Shown here one piece after another: positions 35,278-48,593 of a stretch of DNA of 64,000 nt (its first letter is position 1; the number at the start of each line of letters is the position of its first letter). The notes below the pieces were generated by a model that saw only the letters and a program-made list of their open reading frames with translations, was not told where the DNA came from and made no database searches. Source of the DNA: Rhynochetos jubatus (taxonomy: Eukaryota; Chordata; Aves; Eurypygiformes; Rhynochetidae); contig CM050653.1 of the NCBI GenBank assembly GCA_027574665.1, positions 41,862,118-41,926,117 on the forward strand, read 5' to 3'. Position numbers and translations under genes: made by a program.

Positions 35278-38200
35278 TTTACAGATCAAAATATTAGGAT
35301 ATAGAGCAAAGGTTTACACTGCTCACACACAGGAACTTCTGTATCAGATCATTTGGAGTAGATTCTGAAAGATCAGGAAAATACTTCCATCTGAGCGCCT
35401 CTCCAAGTTGTAAGGACCAACAGAAAAAAGAAATACAACCCTGAAGGCTAGACCACATCCACTACTTGTCTCAGTAGTTAAAAGTGTTTGAGGCAGGTGA
35501 CTTAAAAAAAACCCCATGCATGAACAAACTCCAAACACATACAGACACACATACGTGCTCTCACTCCCATTGCAGCACAACTGGTAGAAATTAGACAGCC
35601 ACCCAGCTCCCAGAACATGACCCTTCACACATAGCAAATAAGGTCACAAGCTAGACCACACTCTCTGCTGAACAAATAGCTTCTGCATGCAGGTTGCACC
35701 GCAAAAGAGACCTCAAGATGCTGCATTTTCACAGGTGTTTTACCAGGGTGATCATGGGGTGCATTTAGCCCCTTAAGCCACGTACCTTTCTTTAGTTAAA
35801 GTCATCTTCCTCATTACTCTTCCTCTTGAGAAAGAAGGAGCACATACACAGAGCACTTAAGGACCCTCCCTCTGGCACAAGGAACACTTTAGCACAAGCC
35901 CTGGACATAAAATTCTCTAGGCTCATAGAGCTCCCTGACAACATCATTCAAAACCTCTAAACCAACGGCCCTCACATCTCCCAGGACCTCCAGGAAGCAC
36001 CCACTCTTAGCTAACATTATATCCAGCCTTTCTACCTTCCCAGCTCATTTCTGCTCCCAGCAAGCTGTCTCTCAGCCGTATGTAGGTACAAAAACCCCCT
36101 CCCCAATCATTAAAAGCTAATTAGGACTGACTGCTCTAATTACCTGCTTGCCCAAGCTGTTCCTTATGTCCTTGTCCCTCCTCCTCACTCCCCCCACCTG
36201 AGATGAGAGGTGAAACTCACACAGCTGCAGGTGACCAAGGAACTTCTGCTGAAAGCCTTAGAAAGGTATTACTATTTTCACAGTGGGCTGTACTTTAGAA
36301 GGCAATAAAACTGCCAACTGGACATGGGGGTTTTGGTGTGTGAGCTGGAAGTTAGAAAAAAAAGAAGAGAGAGAGGCAAGCTGGCGGTCTGCACGCTGCT
36401 GCCCAGACCACAGTCAGCATGAGAGGAGAAAATCTGGTGTAGGTAGCGGTGCAACACGTGCTCCACGCATGTGGCCGGACCCAAGCCTGAATGTGAAGAA
36501 GGCTGATGAAACATCAGGCTCCCTCCAAATCCCAGTGAGAGCAGGAAAAAAGTACTTTCTGCAGCAATATGGTGGCATAGATAAAAGAAAAGCAAGTGAT
36601 GCAGCATATGCGCAAAGCTGCTGTTTTGTTTGCAGGAAAACCGTTTTCTCAGAAAATTCCTACTACTGAACACAGTAGACGACATAACAAGAAGCCAGAA
36701 AAAAACTTTTAGGTGAATACATGGAAATCTGAGTATGGCTAAACAGGATTGCTCATGAAAAGATACGTTACTACTTCATTCTTGGGCTAAAGCTATTAGT
36801 GACTGCACACAATACAAGCCAAGATCATATACGGTCCATAAATAATTTCCCATTTGGTCAAGGAGAGCTTCAATGGAAGGCCACACCTCAAAATTAGGAA
36901 AGAAAAGCAGAGCACAGAGAAAGAGTTACAAGTGTTGATACTCCGACATACCTAAAAGCAAAAAAGAGTATATACTCTGATGACAAAAACCCAAAGTTTA
37001 TGACTTGTTCTACAGACAAATTAACTTCTAAAGCCTTCTGATGGGCATGGCAATTCATCCCATTAGCTTGGAAAAGTATCTGAAGATGGGATGAATTACT
37101 GTCTGGAAGTACCTGTCTCTTTCCATCCGCTTACTGGAGAGAGAGGCTAAGCAGCCCGTTTAATTGAGACATCTGACTTTGGATGGCTAATGTTAGGTGA
37201 AATTAAATCTACCCACACTCCCTGTTCTTCTTCCTACCGAGGGACCTAGGCAATTTTTCCTCTTCTAGGGCTTAAAGGGTTATTATGGTAGAAAATCTGC
37301 TACGTAATCAGGTCCTTTTGAACTGCCTTGTGAACTCCTACAAACTGTGTTAATCTTTCAAATGCAGCTCACTGGTAAAGGTTTGAAGCACTGTCTTGAC
37401 ACTCATGACAGAATTTTTTGGCTGGGTAAGAAGGGGAGAAAAGATTTTTACTTATAAATCGAGACAGTATAATGTCAAAGTAAATGGAAGATGATACTAA
37501 ACGTTTAACCATATCAAACCCACTTTTTTCAGAGAAAAACCTACACAGATTTATACCTGTAGTTCTTTGGGAATATACTTATAGTTACATGTTATACATG
37601 ATACGCTACCAATTCCTGGGCTCTTCGATTTCCTGGCCTAAAATCAAGGTGGCATTCAGCAGGTATCTTGCTCATCAATTTTACTGGAGATGTTGCTTTT
37701 TTAAAGAGCAGAGAGTCCAGCTGCTTATACAAAGGCTGACATCAACTCAGGATATATTTTGCCGTGTCCAATATCCAGACTACTTTTTTGCTATTACTTG
37801 CTATGGAATTTCTCTGACTTTTCTTTACATTCAAAAATTCATTTGCTGAACAAAGTAATAGTGACATCTGTCAACGCTGTAAGATGTTAAGGCACTGCAG
37901 TTCGTTCTTTGAAGTTTGCTTTCTTTTTTTCATGGAGTTTTGTATATCAGTGACTTTTGCAAAGAGGAACCAGTGATGTTACGTTAAAAAGGAACAATAT
38001 TCAATGGCTGCTTATTGACAGATACAGGCTTTTGACTTGACTTGTTTATTTTATTTCACAGTAATAGTTTATGAAGAGAAACACAAGTGAAAAATAAAGT
38101 TTTAACCTCTCATACTATAAAGGGCTATAATTTCCTTTATGACTCTCCAGAAACAAATAGTGGGTGAAATCCTTTTGCCATTAATGGTAGCAGACTGGGG

Positions 38201-40953
38201 GTTGAGGGTAGCAGGTTTTTGACATATTGAGTTTTATTTCTTTTTACTTATCGATTTTATTCCACAACAATGCAGTACAGAAAATGACAAGTTACTAATT
38301 TCTGTATACAAGTTAAATGGAAAAGGTGGCAAGTTATCTGATTCTATCTGATCAAAAATAGTGCTTAGAGGAATTAGAGTCTGAAATTTGAACCAGTTCT
38401 ATCTCTTGGAACAACACAGACTTCATGCCTACATATCAATCCATCCCTGCCTCTGGTCTGGCTCCAGACACTCTTAAGCCTTGTTGAGTCTCTGTGTGGG
38501 GTAAGACCTCGCAGACTTAATGATACTAAATCCTTCACAGCCTCTTCCTCGCAAACGTCATCTCAACGGATCAGAGACGTACGCACAGTGGAAAGGGTCT
38601 CTCTGTGCTTCCAGTCTGGTATCACATGGCTCCACAGGGAGACAAACCCCACTGAAGCCTGTTCATTACAGACATGCCGCTCACCCATGAAGCCATTTTC
38701 ACTCCTGTGCCATAAATATACATGATTCCTGGCTCCCTTGGAAATCACATCCCATTTTTCAACAATACCAATACTATGCTGGAAATTCATAGCTAGTGCC
38801 ACTCTGGACGTAAGACAGGACATAAGACAGAACAAATTGCAAATACTTTAAAGAGCCACTTCTATATCATACAAGTAAAATTAATTTTCAGGTTCTCATT
38901 CCTCACAATTAAAAATCCTCTAGACCTGCCCAGAAAACTACGTGCTTGCTAGTGAGACTAGCACTATGAAATTCCAGAGAGATAGATTTACTCTTCTTTT
39001 GGTCAGAAAAGTGGAAGTAGAAAAGGTTGATAAGTAGATTAATAACAGGAACATCATTTCATTAGAGCTATGCAGCGGTTTTTACCACTTGATAGCAAAC
39101 ATTGCTAACACGAGGTTAGGACACAAAATGAAATGTAGTGGTGTTGACAGCAGTGGAATGATGGTACGTGGCATGACAGCATGGTCTTCTATTCCATGCA
39201 AAGGGCACATGATGCATTCTTCAGCTAGCTTGGCAGCTGAGTGAACAGCATATGTCAAAGTGACATCATTGTTTTGCAGTGATGAGATGATGCAGGAGAA
39301 TCATCAAGTCTGTTGTCCCATGAAAGTGTAAAATCAAGAAAAAAGCATTAAAAAAGCACCTGGATACAGTGCTCAAGATGTAAATGTAACAGAATTATGA
39401 GAGGTAAAGTTTGTAAGTAAGTCGTAAATGAAATCCATTTATAAGTTGCGTATGTAAAAATGCGCAGTGGGAAAACAAACTTAAGATTGTTGGACAATGT
39501 CATCAGGGATTACTTCCTCTAGCTTACAGAAATCAATGTTATGACAGGAAGAGACAGAGCAGGAGAGATATTGACTGAGCTGTCAACCATAGGAGTACAT
39601 CTCTGAACCTGTGGGTTTGGGCTTTGATGAAGCAAATGCATTCCGTAGACGTTTTTATAGGAACTAAGGCACTCACTCAAAGTACTCACCTGCATTTTAT
39701 ATCCACTGTCTACTCTTGGTGATCAAGACAGTGGCTCATAATTTTTGAGGTGAAATTGCCAAAAGCAGCATAATTCATCTATTGCTCACCCCAACAGTGA
39801 ATTCTTGACAGTTTAGTAATTTGACATGGGCTCTAAACCATGGTACAGGGCTTGTCACGACACTGTGATTTCCCCTCTTTTTTTAATTCGACCACTCCTG
39901 GTCACCAATTCAATATAGACATTCTGGCACTCTGAAAGAAAAGAAAACCTGGACAAAGCCAGGAATGAACATATTCTCTCTTTGGAAATTCTCTTTACAT
40001 TTACCTACCAGGACTTTAGTGTTAAACAAAAAAACCTTCAATTCATGACCTCCCATATCCTACTTGATTGTTAAAACTAGTAATGAATGTATTTGAAATT
40101 TCGAAGTATACCTTTAAATGGGGATGAAGCCCACAAGCCCTTTATACCTCACAAACTGAATAAGAACTGATATCAGAGATAGTGCTACCCATCTCAAACC
40201 ACACCTACCTTAGCAAAACTGTCTGGTCACGCTCAAGCCAACAATACTGTAGCTATTAATTGTTTTTTCCATTCCTATTCGTATTGGCCAAAGGAAGTGC
40301 AGCGTACTTGAATCACAAACAAGCTGAACAACTGTTATGGTTGGTGACGGGGAACAACATCTTTGTTAGGAATTTTAATATGGTGAAAGAACCTCTTATC
40401 TCTATGGAGATGCTACATACACCATGATTTGCTGTGCAGTCAGCACTTTCTCCCAAAGTGAGAGAGAGTTTGAAGATAAGCTGTAAAGAGATCGAGGAAC
40501 AACCTTCAAGTCTTCCAGATGGAGTTGGCATAAAGTTGTCATCCTTATCCCATAAAATCTACAATTAAGAAATTGTAAGAAAGTCACAAGGCTTGGAAGC
40601 ACGCAACAAGATAAGGAGAAGAAATCATCTCAGCCTGAGTGAAAAAAGAAAAACGAGAATATGGAAAAGTTCGATGCTTTGAGGTCAAGAGGTTCCCCAA
40701 GCACTACAGCAAAGGTAGGGGAGCACATCACAGCCATATGAGAGATAATATAGTCAGAATGTGGATTTTTAAAAGTCAGCAGCTGCCTTTGTGGAAAAAA
40801 AGACTACAAGGTAGGAAGAAAGCATAGTATTAAGTGGAGCCATGTTATATTATCAGCAATCAGTAACTTTAAACAGTCAGTCAAGGAACACAACAGTACT
40901 GGTAGTATCAGGGCATCAACTCCTACTGAAAGTTTGCACAGTGAAATATAAGA
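35278..40953. other. About 5.7 kb of non-coding sequence
   Basis: No interspersed repeat or RNA gene recognised. About 35850-36240 is C/T-rich on plus. Overlapping frames on both strands at 36278-36685 (135 and 128 codons) and a plus frame at 37484-37849 (121 codons, Tyr/Phe-rich) match no family I know and lack splice support. Confidence 0.5.
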
Positions 40954-40966
40954 ACACACACACACA
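40954..40966. repeat. Short (AC)n run at the CR1 3' end
   Basis: About six AC units abut the CR1 terminal ATAGAATCACACAGAATCAC. CR1 3' tails are short tandem octamers, so the AC run may have grown from the junction. Confidence 0.75.
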
Positions 40967-41286
40967 TAGAATCACACAGAATCACTAAGGTTGGAAAAGA
41001 CCTATCAAATCATCCAGTCCAACCATCAACCCAACACTGCCGTACCCACTAGACCATGTCCTCAAGAGCCATGTCTACACGTTCCTTGAACACCTCCAGG
41101 GATGGTGACTCAAGCCTTTCCCAGGGCAGCCTGTTCCGATGTCTGACAGCCCTTTCAGTGAAGAAATTTTTCCTAATATCCAACTTAAACATCCCCTGGT
41201 GCAACTTGAGGTCACCTCCTCTTGTCCCATCACCAGTCACCTGGGAGAACGGACCAGCACCCGCCTCCCTACAACCTCCTTTCAAG
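40966..41286 (-). mobile_element. CR1 LINE fragment, antisense (pair of the 11.5-kb copy)
   Basis: Begins on plus with two copies of the octamer-like AGAATCAC tail. It continues with AAGGTTGGAAAAGACCTATC, CAGTCCAACCATCAACCCAA, CTGTTCCGATGTCTGACAGC, GTGAAGAAATTTTTCCTAAT and CATCCCCTGGTGCAACTTGA, and stops at CAACCTCCTTTCAAG. It is a 5'-truncated CR1 on minus, of the same subfamily as 11499-11876. Confidence 0.95.
41049..41285 (-). pseudogene. CR1 ORF2 C-terminal tail, 78 codons, uninterrupted
   Basis: The minus frame carries the ORF2 C-terminus without a stop: KGGCREAGAGPFSQVTGDGT, then [39 protein letters not shown] and a terminal LEDMV-stop. Only the last ~78 codons survive because the element is truncated here, so no enzymatic domain is encoded. 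The clean frame suggests a relatively young copy. Confidence 0.9.
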
Positions 41287-41818
41287 TAGACGCCTTATCA
41301 GAAGAACTTGGAACATCTGACATCATTTATGTCCTTTGGACTCTCACCATTTTCTTGAGTAAATGAAATGCTGGGGCAGAAGAAGGTGTAGGCAACCAAT
41401 TATAAAAAAGACAGTCTTAGTTATGGCAGAGAGATAAATGGGATTAGTTTTGTGGGACTGAAAGATGTGGCACTCTTCAGAAGTTTGCACAGGTCTGCAC
41501 AAATGGAGTTAACAGGTATATGTTGATTTGAGACAAAGGAATAACACCAGGAACGTAAAAGAATTTCATAGCAGTGAGAGCTGTTCTCTTCCAGCAGCTG
41601 TTCTGAGAAAGATCTCTGTCCCGTCAAAAAAGCAGACCAGAAATATGAAAAGTGACCCGTGATCTTTGAGTAACATCAGGTCTGAGGTTTTAAAAGGTAA
41701 CAACGTGAACACACAGAAGACTGACACTGAGTAGGAGACTTTCAGAGATACACTACAGAGTATAGAAGATCATTAGAGGACCAAATGCAAACATTAAAAC
41801 AATGGATGTTTTCATTAA
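41287..41818. other. Non-coding spacer
   Basis: About 0.5 kb of unique sequence with no gene or repeat recognised. Confidence 0.5.
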
Positions 41819-41838
41819 GGGGGGGGGGGGGGGGGGGG
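41819..41838. repeat. Poly-G run (G20)
   Basis: Twenty uninterrupted G in AT-rich DNA. It could be a real, highly unstable G homopolymer with quadruplex potential on plus, or a base-calling or gap artefact of two-colour sequencing chemistry. Confidence 0.9.
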
Positions 41839-44599
41839 ATCTTTCCTTCTTTTATTAATGTTCACCAAAGATAATAAGAATTCAGAATTATTCTTACATC
41901 AAAGGTTGTAATAAAGCCAAAACAGAAAAGAGCCTTGATAAGACAATGCAAAACATAATGGTGCAGAAATTGAAGTAAAAGATGGTATGCAGTAGGTGTA
42001 CTAATCTGAATATTTTACATGCATTTCAGTACCGGGAGGCAAGGACATGAATCATGAAGGTTCACGAAAGTGCAAAAATAAAATTCTTTATTTGCAAACA
42101 ATGCAATCATAGACAGGCGGAGGAGGTATTCTAATGATCTCTCCAATGGTGAGACAGATAAAAGTGAACAACAGAAGGCTATTTTCTAGATAAATGAGTC
42201 ATTCTCAGAAAAATCAAATTTTTAAAGTATTCAAAAGGCAATTAGACATTCAGGAAAAATACTGGCAATTCCTGTAAATTATTAAGACCAGGAAGCAATA
42301 AGCTTCGGCAATTTTTTTACAACCTAATTCTGAAATCATTCCCAAGGAGTGGAAAGAGAAAGTCCCGTTTCCAATTTCAAAACAGGGATGTATTGGAAAG
42401 GTAAGAATTCTTTGTACATTTCTTCTCATTACAACCTCAAGAATCCATCCTCTATACCTTTTAGAGACACATACTCATTATACAGAGGAAACTGTGAGAG
42501 ACAGCGGTGTCTGGCAAAGAGCATGATGTTCCCTCCCAAGATTAGTCACAAAAAAAGAAAACAAGCAATCAATTTCAGTTAGATGCTGTCTCAAGAGAAA
42601 ATGCTGATATAAACACAATTAAGGTGTAATTTCTTAGAGGATTTAGGAAGAAAATGCTAGTGGGTCTTTGGCCTGCAGGGAAAGGATCTGACATCTTAGA
42701 AGATCATAGCACAAACATGCTGCTGTTGGATGTGTAGAAAGCCGAGTGCTTTTCAAGCAGAGAGACAATGAAATTTCTGCTCTGTTTTACAGAAACCCAA
42801 CGCTAAAGTGGGAAGCAGAAGAAGCCCCATACTTGTCAGAGCGGTCCAGTCATTGGGAGAGTCTGGGCTTGGAAGGAACTGAAACAATCTGCCTCGACTT
42901 CTGAGCAAGTGGCTGCTGCAGAAAAGACAAGGTAGGAAGAAAAAGGTGTTTTCAGATCAATGAGCACAGCAAGAAGAAAATCAAGGAATACAAACCCAGG
43001 TAAATAGGTGTGTAATGATAAGATTTGGTGCAAGACTTCTGTCAGGCAGTGACATAACATTGCAATGAGGTTGGTAGCTTAAACACCTGGCAGCATTACA
43101 TAACAGTACAAGTTTGTGGGAAAAAGAAATACAATTATTTGCTACTTTGACCCTAGTAACACTGGGAAAATTTGTCCTTATACTCTTATTTACCTAACAA
43201 AACCCCTAAAAAAGCACCAGAGTGAAAAAAAGGGATCATTTTACCGATACTGCCCAATCATCAGCTGAGACAAGGAGCTGACAAACTGAAGGCATGACAT
43301 TGTACTGCAGTTTGACTGTAGTCAGCGCTACCATAATATAACAAGCATGGGTGACAGCCTCCGTGACTGTCAAGTGGTGCAAGGTTTGCTACCTGTCACC
43401 CACCACAGCAAACTTGCTGGGCTCCTGGGTACATAAAGTACTCTCATTTTCCTGCAGACATTTCTTCGTGGAATTACTGGGAATACAGTTACCTGACTGT
43501 TTTGCACAGAATCCACATGCCCTAGTGATGTTTTGGATGTGATTTTCATAGAGAGATTCTAGTAATCCAGATAACACTCTTAGAAAACAGTATGCTCGTT
43601 TATCTAAAGGCTGTGAAATCCCACACCTCTCATCTTCACCTACCTTCCTCTTCTACCCATACAAGCCTTTAGGTTCTCCTCCTCGTTCGACACCCCGGTG
43701 CATGCTCCCTGCGTTCAGCTTGCGCTCCCCTTCTCCCCCAGGCCTATCACACAATCTAAATCCCAGCACTACAGAAGGTGAGACAGGCATTCGAATTTGG
43801 CTGTCGCTGCAAGAGAAGAGCTGCGACATAGTGGCTAGAGCAGCAATAACTGCAAAAATATATCATTCCAGCTTCTTCAAATGCCCCTCCCTGCACCAGG
43901 ATCAAGGCACACCACGGCAATAAATTCCTCTAAGAGCCCTTAAATCTATCACACTAATTGCTAAACGTGGAGCAGCCATTCATCTTTCCTGGTAACATTG
44001 CAACACATGCATTTGCTGTAAGATTTAAAAAAAAAACCAACAACTTTCCTTATGATTAAAGCATAAAAGTAAAGGAAAAACATAACATCACCCAGTGTAC
44101 TTTAAGGCTAATGCTTCTTTTCTGAAGCCTGGAGAGAAGTTCAGGGGGGAAAACATGAAAGATAAGGAGAGCTGTCAGCAGGAAGGGACAGATATTTCCC
44201 TGCTCTATTCACATGCAGTCTTAGCACTTAAGACGCTCCTTTCCAGACTGCAGATGGATAAACACCACCCAGATTTTCAGAAATTTTCTAATAACCTCTT
44301 TAAATTTCTTTCTAGAAATCTCACAGCAAGTCTCCATGCATTTAGCATAAAGACAAAGTGAAACTGGATTATATTCCAGCAGAGGTCAAATATTTAAAAT
44401 AATATTCTTTGGAGTTGGTGGAAAAAGACTTCAAGGAAAACACAGGCAATAATGAGAGGCAAACTTGGGATTGTGAGCATGTCCTTTGTCAAATTGTTCA
44501 GCCTACAGTAACCTTGCCAAATTAAGAAAATTCCAAGTGCATTAGGAAAGGCTGCCCTCTTCAGACAAACTTAGTGAAAGGTACCCAGAAGTTCTAAGT
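41839..44599. other. About 2.8 kb of non-coding sequence
   Basis: No recognised gene or interspersed repeat. A pyrimidine-rich, more CpG-rich patch at about 43630-43745 leads into a splice-acceptor-like AG (see next entry). Otherwise AT-rich unique sequence. Confidence 0.5.
43742..43777 (+). other. Speculative 36-nt exon between strong splice-like signals
   Basis: A long pyrimidine tract ending CCCCTTCTCCCCCAG (43727-43741) resembles a 3' splice site. The sequence ACAGAAGGTGAGAC has a consensus-like 5' splice site with GT at 43778. The 36 bases between keep one frame open (12 codons, GLSHNLNPSTTE-like). The peptide matches nothing I know and such pairs arise by chance, so this is only a candidate. 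Confidence 0.12.
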
Positions 44600-45080
44600 G
44601 TCTTAAGTTGAAATAAAAACGTGGTGAAATGAACTGTGCACTGCAATATCAACATAATATCAACTTTCTTCTGCTTAATAACAATTTCCAACTACATAAA
44701 GCAAAGCGCTTTCTGTCATTAGCTGCATATTAATGTGTGTTTGTTTAGACTCACTACAGATCCATTTATACATTTACTATAAGGCTGTTAAATCTTTCAT
44801 TCATATGCTGAAAGACAGAGACATAATTAATTAAGAAAGCTATTGAGTCTGAGCTTTCCTTATACTGTCATATGGAAAAATAACCCATTTTGCAATGCTG
44901 CATTTCTATCAAACGGGAGCTTTCATTAGACACTACAAACGTGCTTCTTTTCTCTCACAAAACTTGGGGTTTAGATATATTTTGATCTCCCCAAGGATCC
45001 AAAATAGTGAGTGGAAAAAGTTTCTGTCATCATGATTGATGTTTTATACTTGATGGCTATTTTAAATTTCTTTTCCTTAA
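44600..45080. promoter_or_regulatory. Possible conserved non-coding element (regulatory)
   Basis: Repeat-free, AT-rich, non-coding stretch dense in developmental transcription-factor cores. It has GCATATTAAT (44724-44733, POU/homeodomain-like), TGTTTA (44742-44747, forkhead core) and ATAATTAATTAA (44823-44834, paired homeodomain cores). The texture resembles vertebrate conserved non-coding elements. No alignment was possible, so this is inference. Confidence 0.3.
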
Positions 45081-46053
45081 ATCTCTCGTGAACAACTAGA
45101 AAACTGAGCTTACTTAGCCAGAAAGTTACTTTTCTTTTCCTGACTATTGGTCATCTGAGTGCCTTCACAGGTGAAATTGTGGATTTTTATCTTGCATCAC
45201 ACCAGGTGGCAAAACACGAGGTCACCAAGTACTTTCCTGGTGAATAAGAATGAATTTTCATAAGAATGACCTGTATGAAGTAACTGTATCTGGGTTTACT
45301 ACTGTAAGTAACAGCCCCCAATGTACTGGGGAAGGTGAGGTGGACGCAAATATTTTTAGTGGTGTTCTACTTTGAAAACTGAAAGGTGTATCATGGAATT
45401 TGCCAAGGAGAACCGGAAAATACAGATTATGCTCCGCAACACCAAACCTGGCACTTGTCTATCAAAATACTTCAAGTGCTTTTAACAGGACCTGGGACTG
45501 TACTACACACACTTTTTTAAACAGTCACTAACTGTCCATATAGCACCCTAAAGTTGCTCCAGAACAAGGAGCAGAGACGATGCTACTAAAAGAGGAAGTA
45601 TTACTAGTGACAGAAAGATAGAAGGGATTTAACTGCCAGCTTGATGGAAGTCTCTCCATTCATCCTTCTACAAGGTCTTTCTTCTAGCTTTTTAGCAAAG
45701 CCGTCGATGTCGTGATGTCTTGGAGGAACATGCCTAACTGCCCAATAAGTTTGAGAGCTGAGATAGGGCCCTTTTGCACTGCAAAACACCTTTGGTTTGG
45801 TCTCAAAGCACTTCCCCTAGGCATGATAAATCCAGTTCATTCTATATTCTGCTCCAAAATTTGAATCGCATTTCCTGCCTCCTTCGCCACATCACACAGG
45901 CTTTCTGGACAACAGGTAGTATCTGCCTTGAACGTCCCTTTCCACAGACAGCCTCTTGCACCTGTGAGACAGGCAGCATTTCTAAGTTCACTTTAACAAA
46001 ACCCCCACGCTGTTAATTTCAGCCATGTGGGGAAGTCCCTTTGAAGACCTCCC

Positions 46054-46068
46054 TTTTTTTTTTTTTTT
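46054..46068. repeat. Poly-T run (T15)
   Basis: Simple homopolymer flanked by C triplets and doublets. Confidence 0.85.
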
Positions 46069-48536
46069 CCTTTGTTAAATAGGATTTGGTTTAAGATGTA
46101 CTTTAAGTTAAGCATTACTTAAATGCTTTGTTGAACTGGGGCCTGAAATGGGACTTTAATTTCCTTAACAACTCTCAATATACCATTACTAGAATAAATG
46201 TAGAAAAATCAGACTTTCTGAAAAAATGTGTCTCAAGGGCACTAGTACAAGCAAATTATGGAGAAGTTAAATAATGCCAAACTATAAATCTCATTTCTAC
46301 CAACACTTATCCATCTGTCTTACCCGTACGCTAAGGAGCAGGTCTTGTTTAAAGACCGAGACGTTAGAGCTGGAAATGAATACTTGCCTTTTAGTCCCCT
46401 CCTATGCTATGGTATTCAGTTTCATGTATAATTGATGGGCTGAAATTTCAAGATAGGTAGAGTAAATAAATGATGAGCATTCAAAATACCGCCCTTTTGC
46501 CAGTAAACCCCTGTTATTCTTCACACTGACTCAGCCACCTCTCGTGCTGCTATCTTTAGTTATAGGAGCAGTATTTTCTGTGATTCTGTGGTGTACGCTT
46601 ACTAAAATGGTTCTGATGGAAAACATAACCATGATTTTGTAATAATCAAAATACAGTACAGTTTTGTTTGGGTATTTTCCCTTCATTCAATTGAGACATA
46701 GTGTAAAAGAAAGGCAGATTAGTTGAATACCAGCATTTTATATGCTATTGCTAGTTCTTGCACAATAGAATTCCTGAGAACTGTGCTGTAATTCTTCCCT
46801 GCAGTGAAACACAGGGGTGTCCACATTGGCATTCTTGAATTTTCTTACGCTGTTAAATTATAAGACTGCTTGTGCTATAGAGAGATTGGGTTATGAATTT
46901 TCTGAAGTGACAGATTCTGTTATATAAACCACTGGTGAGTCTGGGAATGCCATTCAACATTTTCAGCTTTGGAATTAATTTCATTCTCCTTCTTCCCATG
47001 AGGAAATTAAAAATCTTCCCAATTTTACTGGTAAGGAGTACAGTTTCCATGACAAAGTCACATCCCTGGGAAAACCCTAAGTACTTCTTCCAGCCCTGGG
47101 AGGACAGAGCTGTGGGTGTAGAGGTATGGTTCTGTCCTGACAGCTGGGCACCTGTTGCAAGCTATTGAGAAACTCAAACAAGAATCCTAAAATTAAAAGG
47201 CTGCCCTACTTGATAGCTGCAGTATAGTTCTTGTAAAAGACAAGGCCAATGGACTTGGAAAAATAATAGAAGAGATAGGTTTTGTGGAATGCATTATAAA
47301 GCTTGTATTTTTGTAAAAATACTGGTCTTTCTCTCCTTATATGCAAGTCTTTCCACTTCGTTCAGGTCCAGGCTGGTGAGAGGGCTAGTCAGGTATGTCC
47401 ACTGTCCTTCAGCATTGCAGATGTGGCATCAAAAGTGAACTGTGAAGTTAAATGTCTGGTGCCACTTATAAAAGCTAGTAACGTCCTTATACGAATTACC
47501 TTGTTTGGTGACAATTCGTAATCACAGCCTACAGAGTCCATTCGGGACTTCATAAAGCCAATAACTCCTCTACGGACAGCAATTTTCAGTAAAAAGAATT
47601 TGAACAGGTAAAGGCACACATGGAAATTTATTAATAGAGAAAGAACACAAGAAATGAAAGTTTGTAATGGGATAAAATACAAATTTATATTAAAAGAAGC
47701 CAGCAGAAATTCAGGGATGAGACAAAGATTACTGATTTTTCCTTAAATAAAAAGAAGAAAGCAACCTGGCTGTGTCCTAAGCACTGGTTGATACATTCAC
47801 CTAAAGAAACACAGTTTGATTTTGTCTGCCTCCTTCTTCTAGGTAAAAGCTATCAAGAATGTAACACCACCATTATTCCAAAATCTGCGAGCTTTACAGT
47901 CCTCTCAGATACTCAGAAAATGGGGGGAAACAAACAACATCCCTTCCTAAATATCCAAATCTCTCAAATAATATTTCAATGTAACCTCATTGCCTCTGTT
48001 CAGAATTACCTTAGATTTTACGCTCCAAAATAAAGAAATATATAAAACTTCCTGCTTCTGAGCATATCTCCAGGTCTCTGCAATCACTCTGGGCAGAAAC
48101 TCCCTAGGTGTGCACTAGGTGATACCTAACACCTTGTCGTGTCGAAGACAAGTGACAAACCTGGGCTGACCACCAGGCTCCCCCACATGCTAAAGCCAAG
48201 TCAATTTTCACATCGCTTGACCTCTCCACAAGCACCAGCGTGGTCGTTCACCAAATGTTTGCAGACAGCTTTCAACACCCAAACACTCTGGAAGACGGAG
48301 TATGAAACTTTTCACAACCTTCGATAAAAGCTTCGGTCAGCACACGCAGCTCTTGAGTAAGGCAAGTAGATCTAAACACCTTAGCACTGGATTTCAGGAG
48401 GTCAGGCGTGTGGAACAGGAAAGCTCACACTCATAGATCCAAACTACAAGCTGTCTGGAACATCACAGTAACAGCTGAAATACAGAGGAAAAACAGTTCT
48501 TCCTGGGATGTGTTACAAAAAATGTATGTTCTTGGG

Positions 48537-48593
48537 AAAAAAAAAAAAAACCCAAACAAAAAAAACCAAAACAAAAGCCAAGAAGGAAAGTGA
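48537..48593. repeat. A14 run and A-rich low-complexity tract
   Basis: A14 followed by CCCAAACAAA and further AAAC/AAAAG units. A simple A-rich expansion, not a retrocopy tail. Confidence 0.8.

Noticed and set aside
36278..36685. Overlapping 135- and 128-codon frames on opposite strands
   Set aside because: Mutually antisense, no homology recognised and low-complexity composition. At most one could be real, and neither shows family features.
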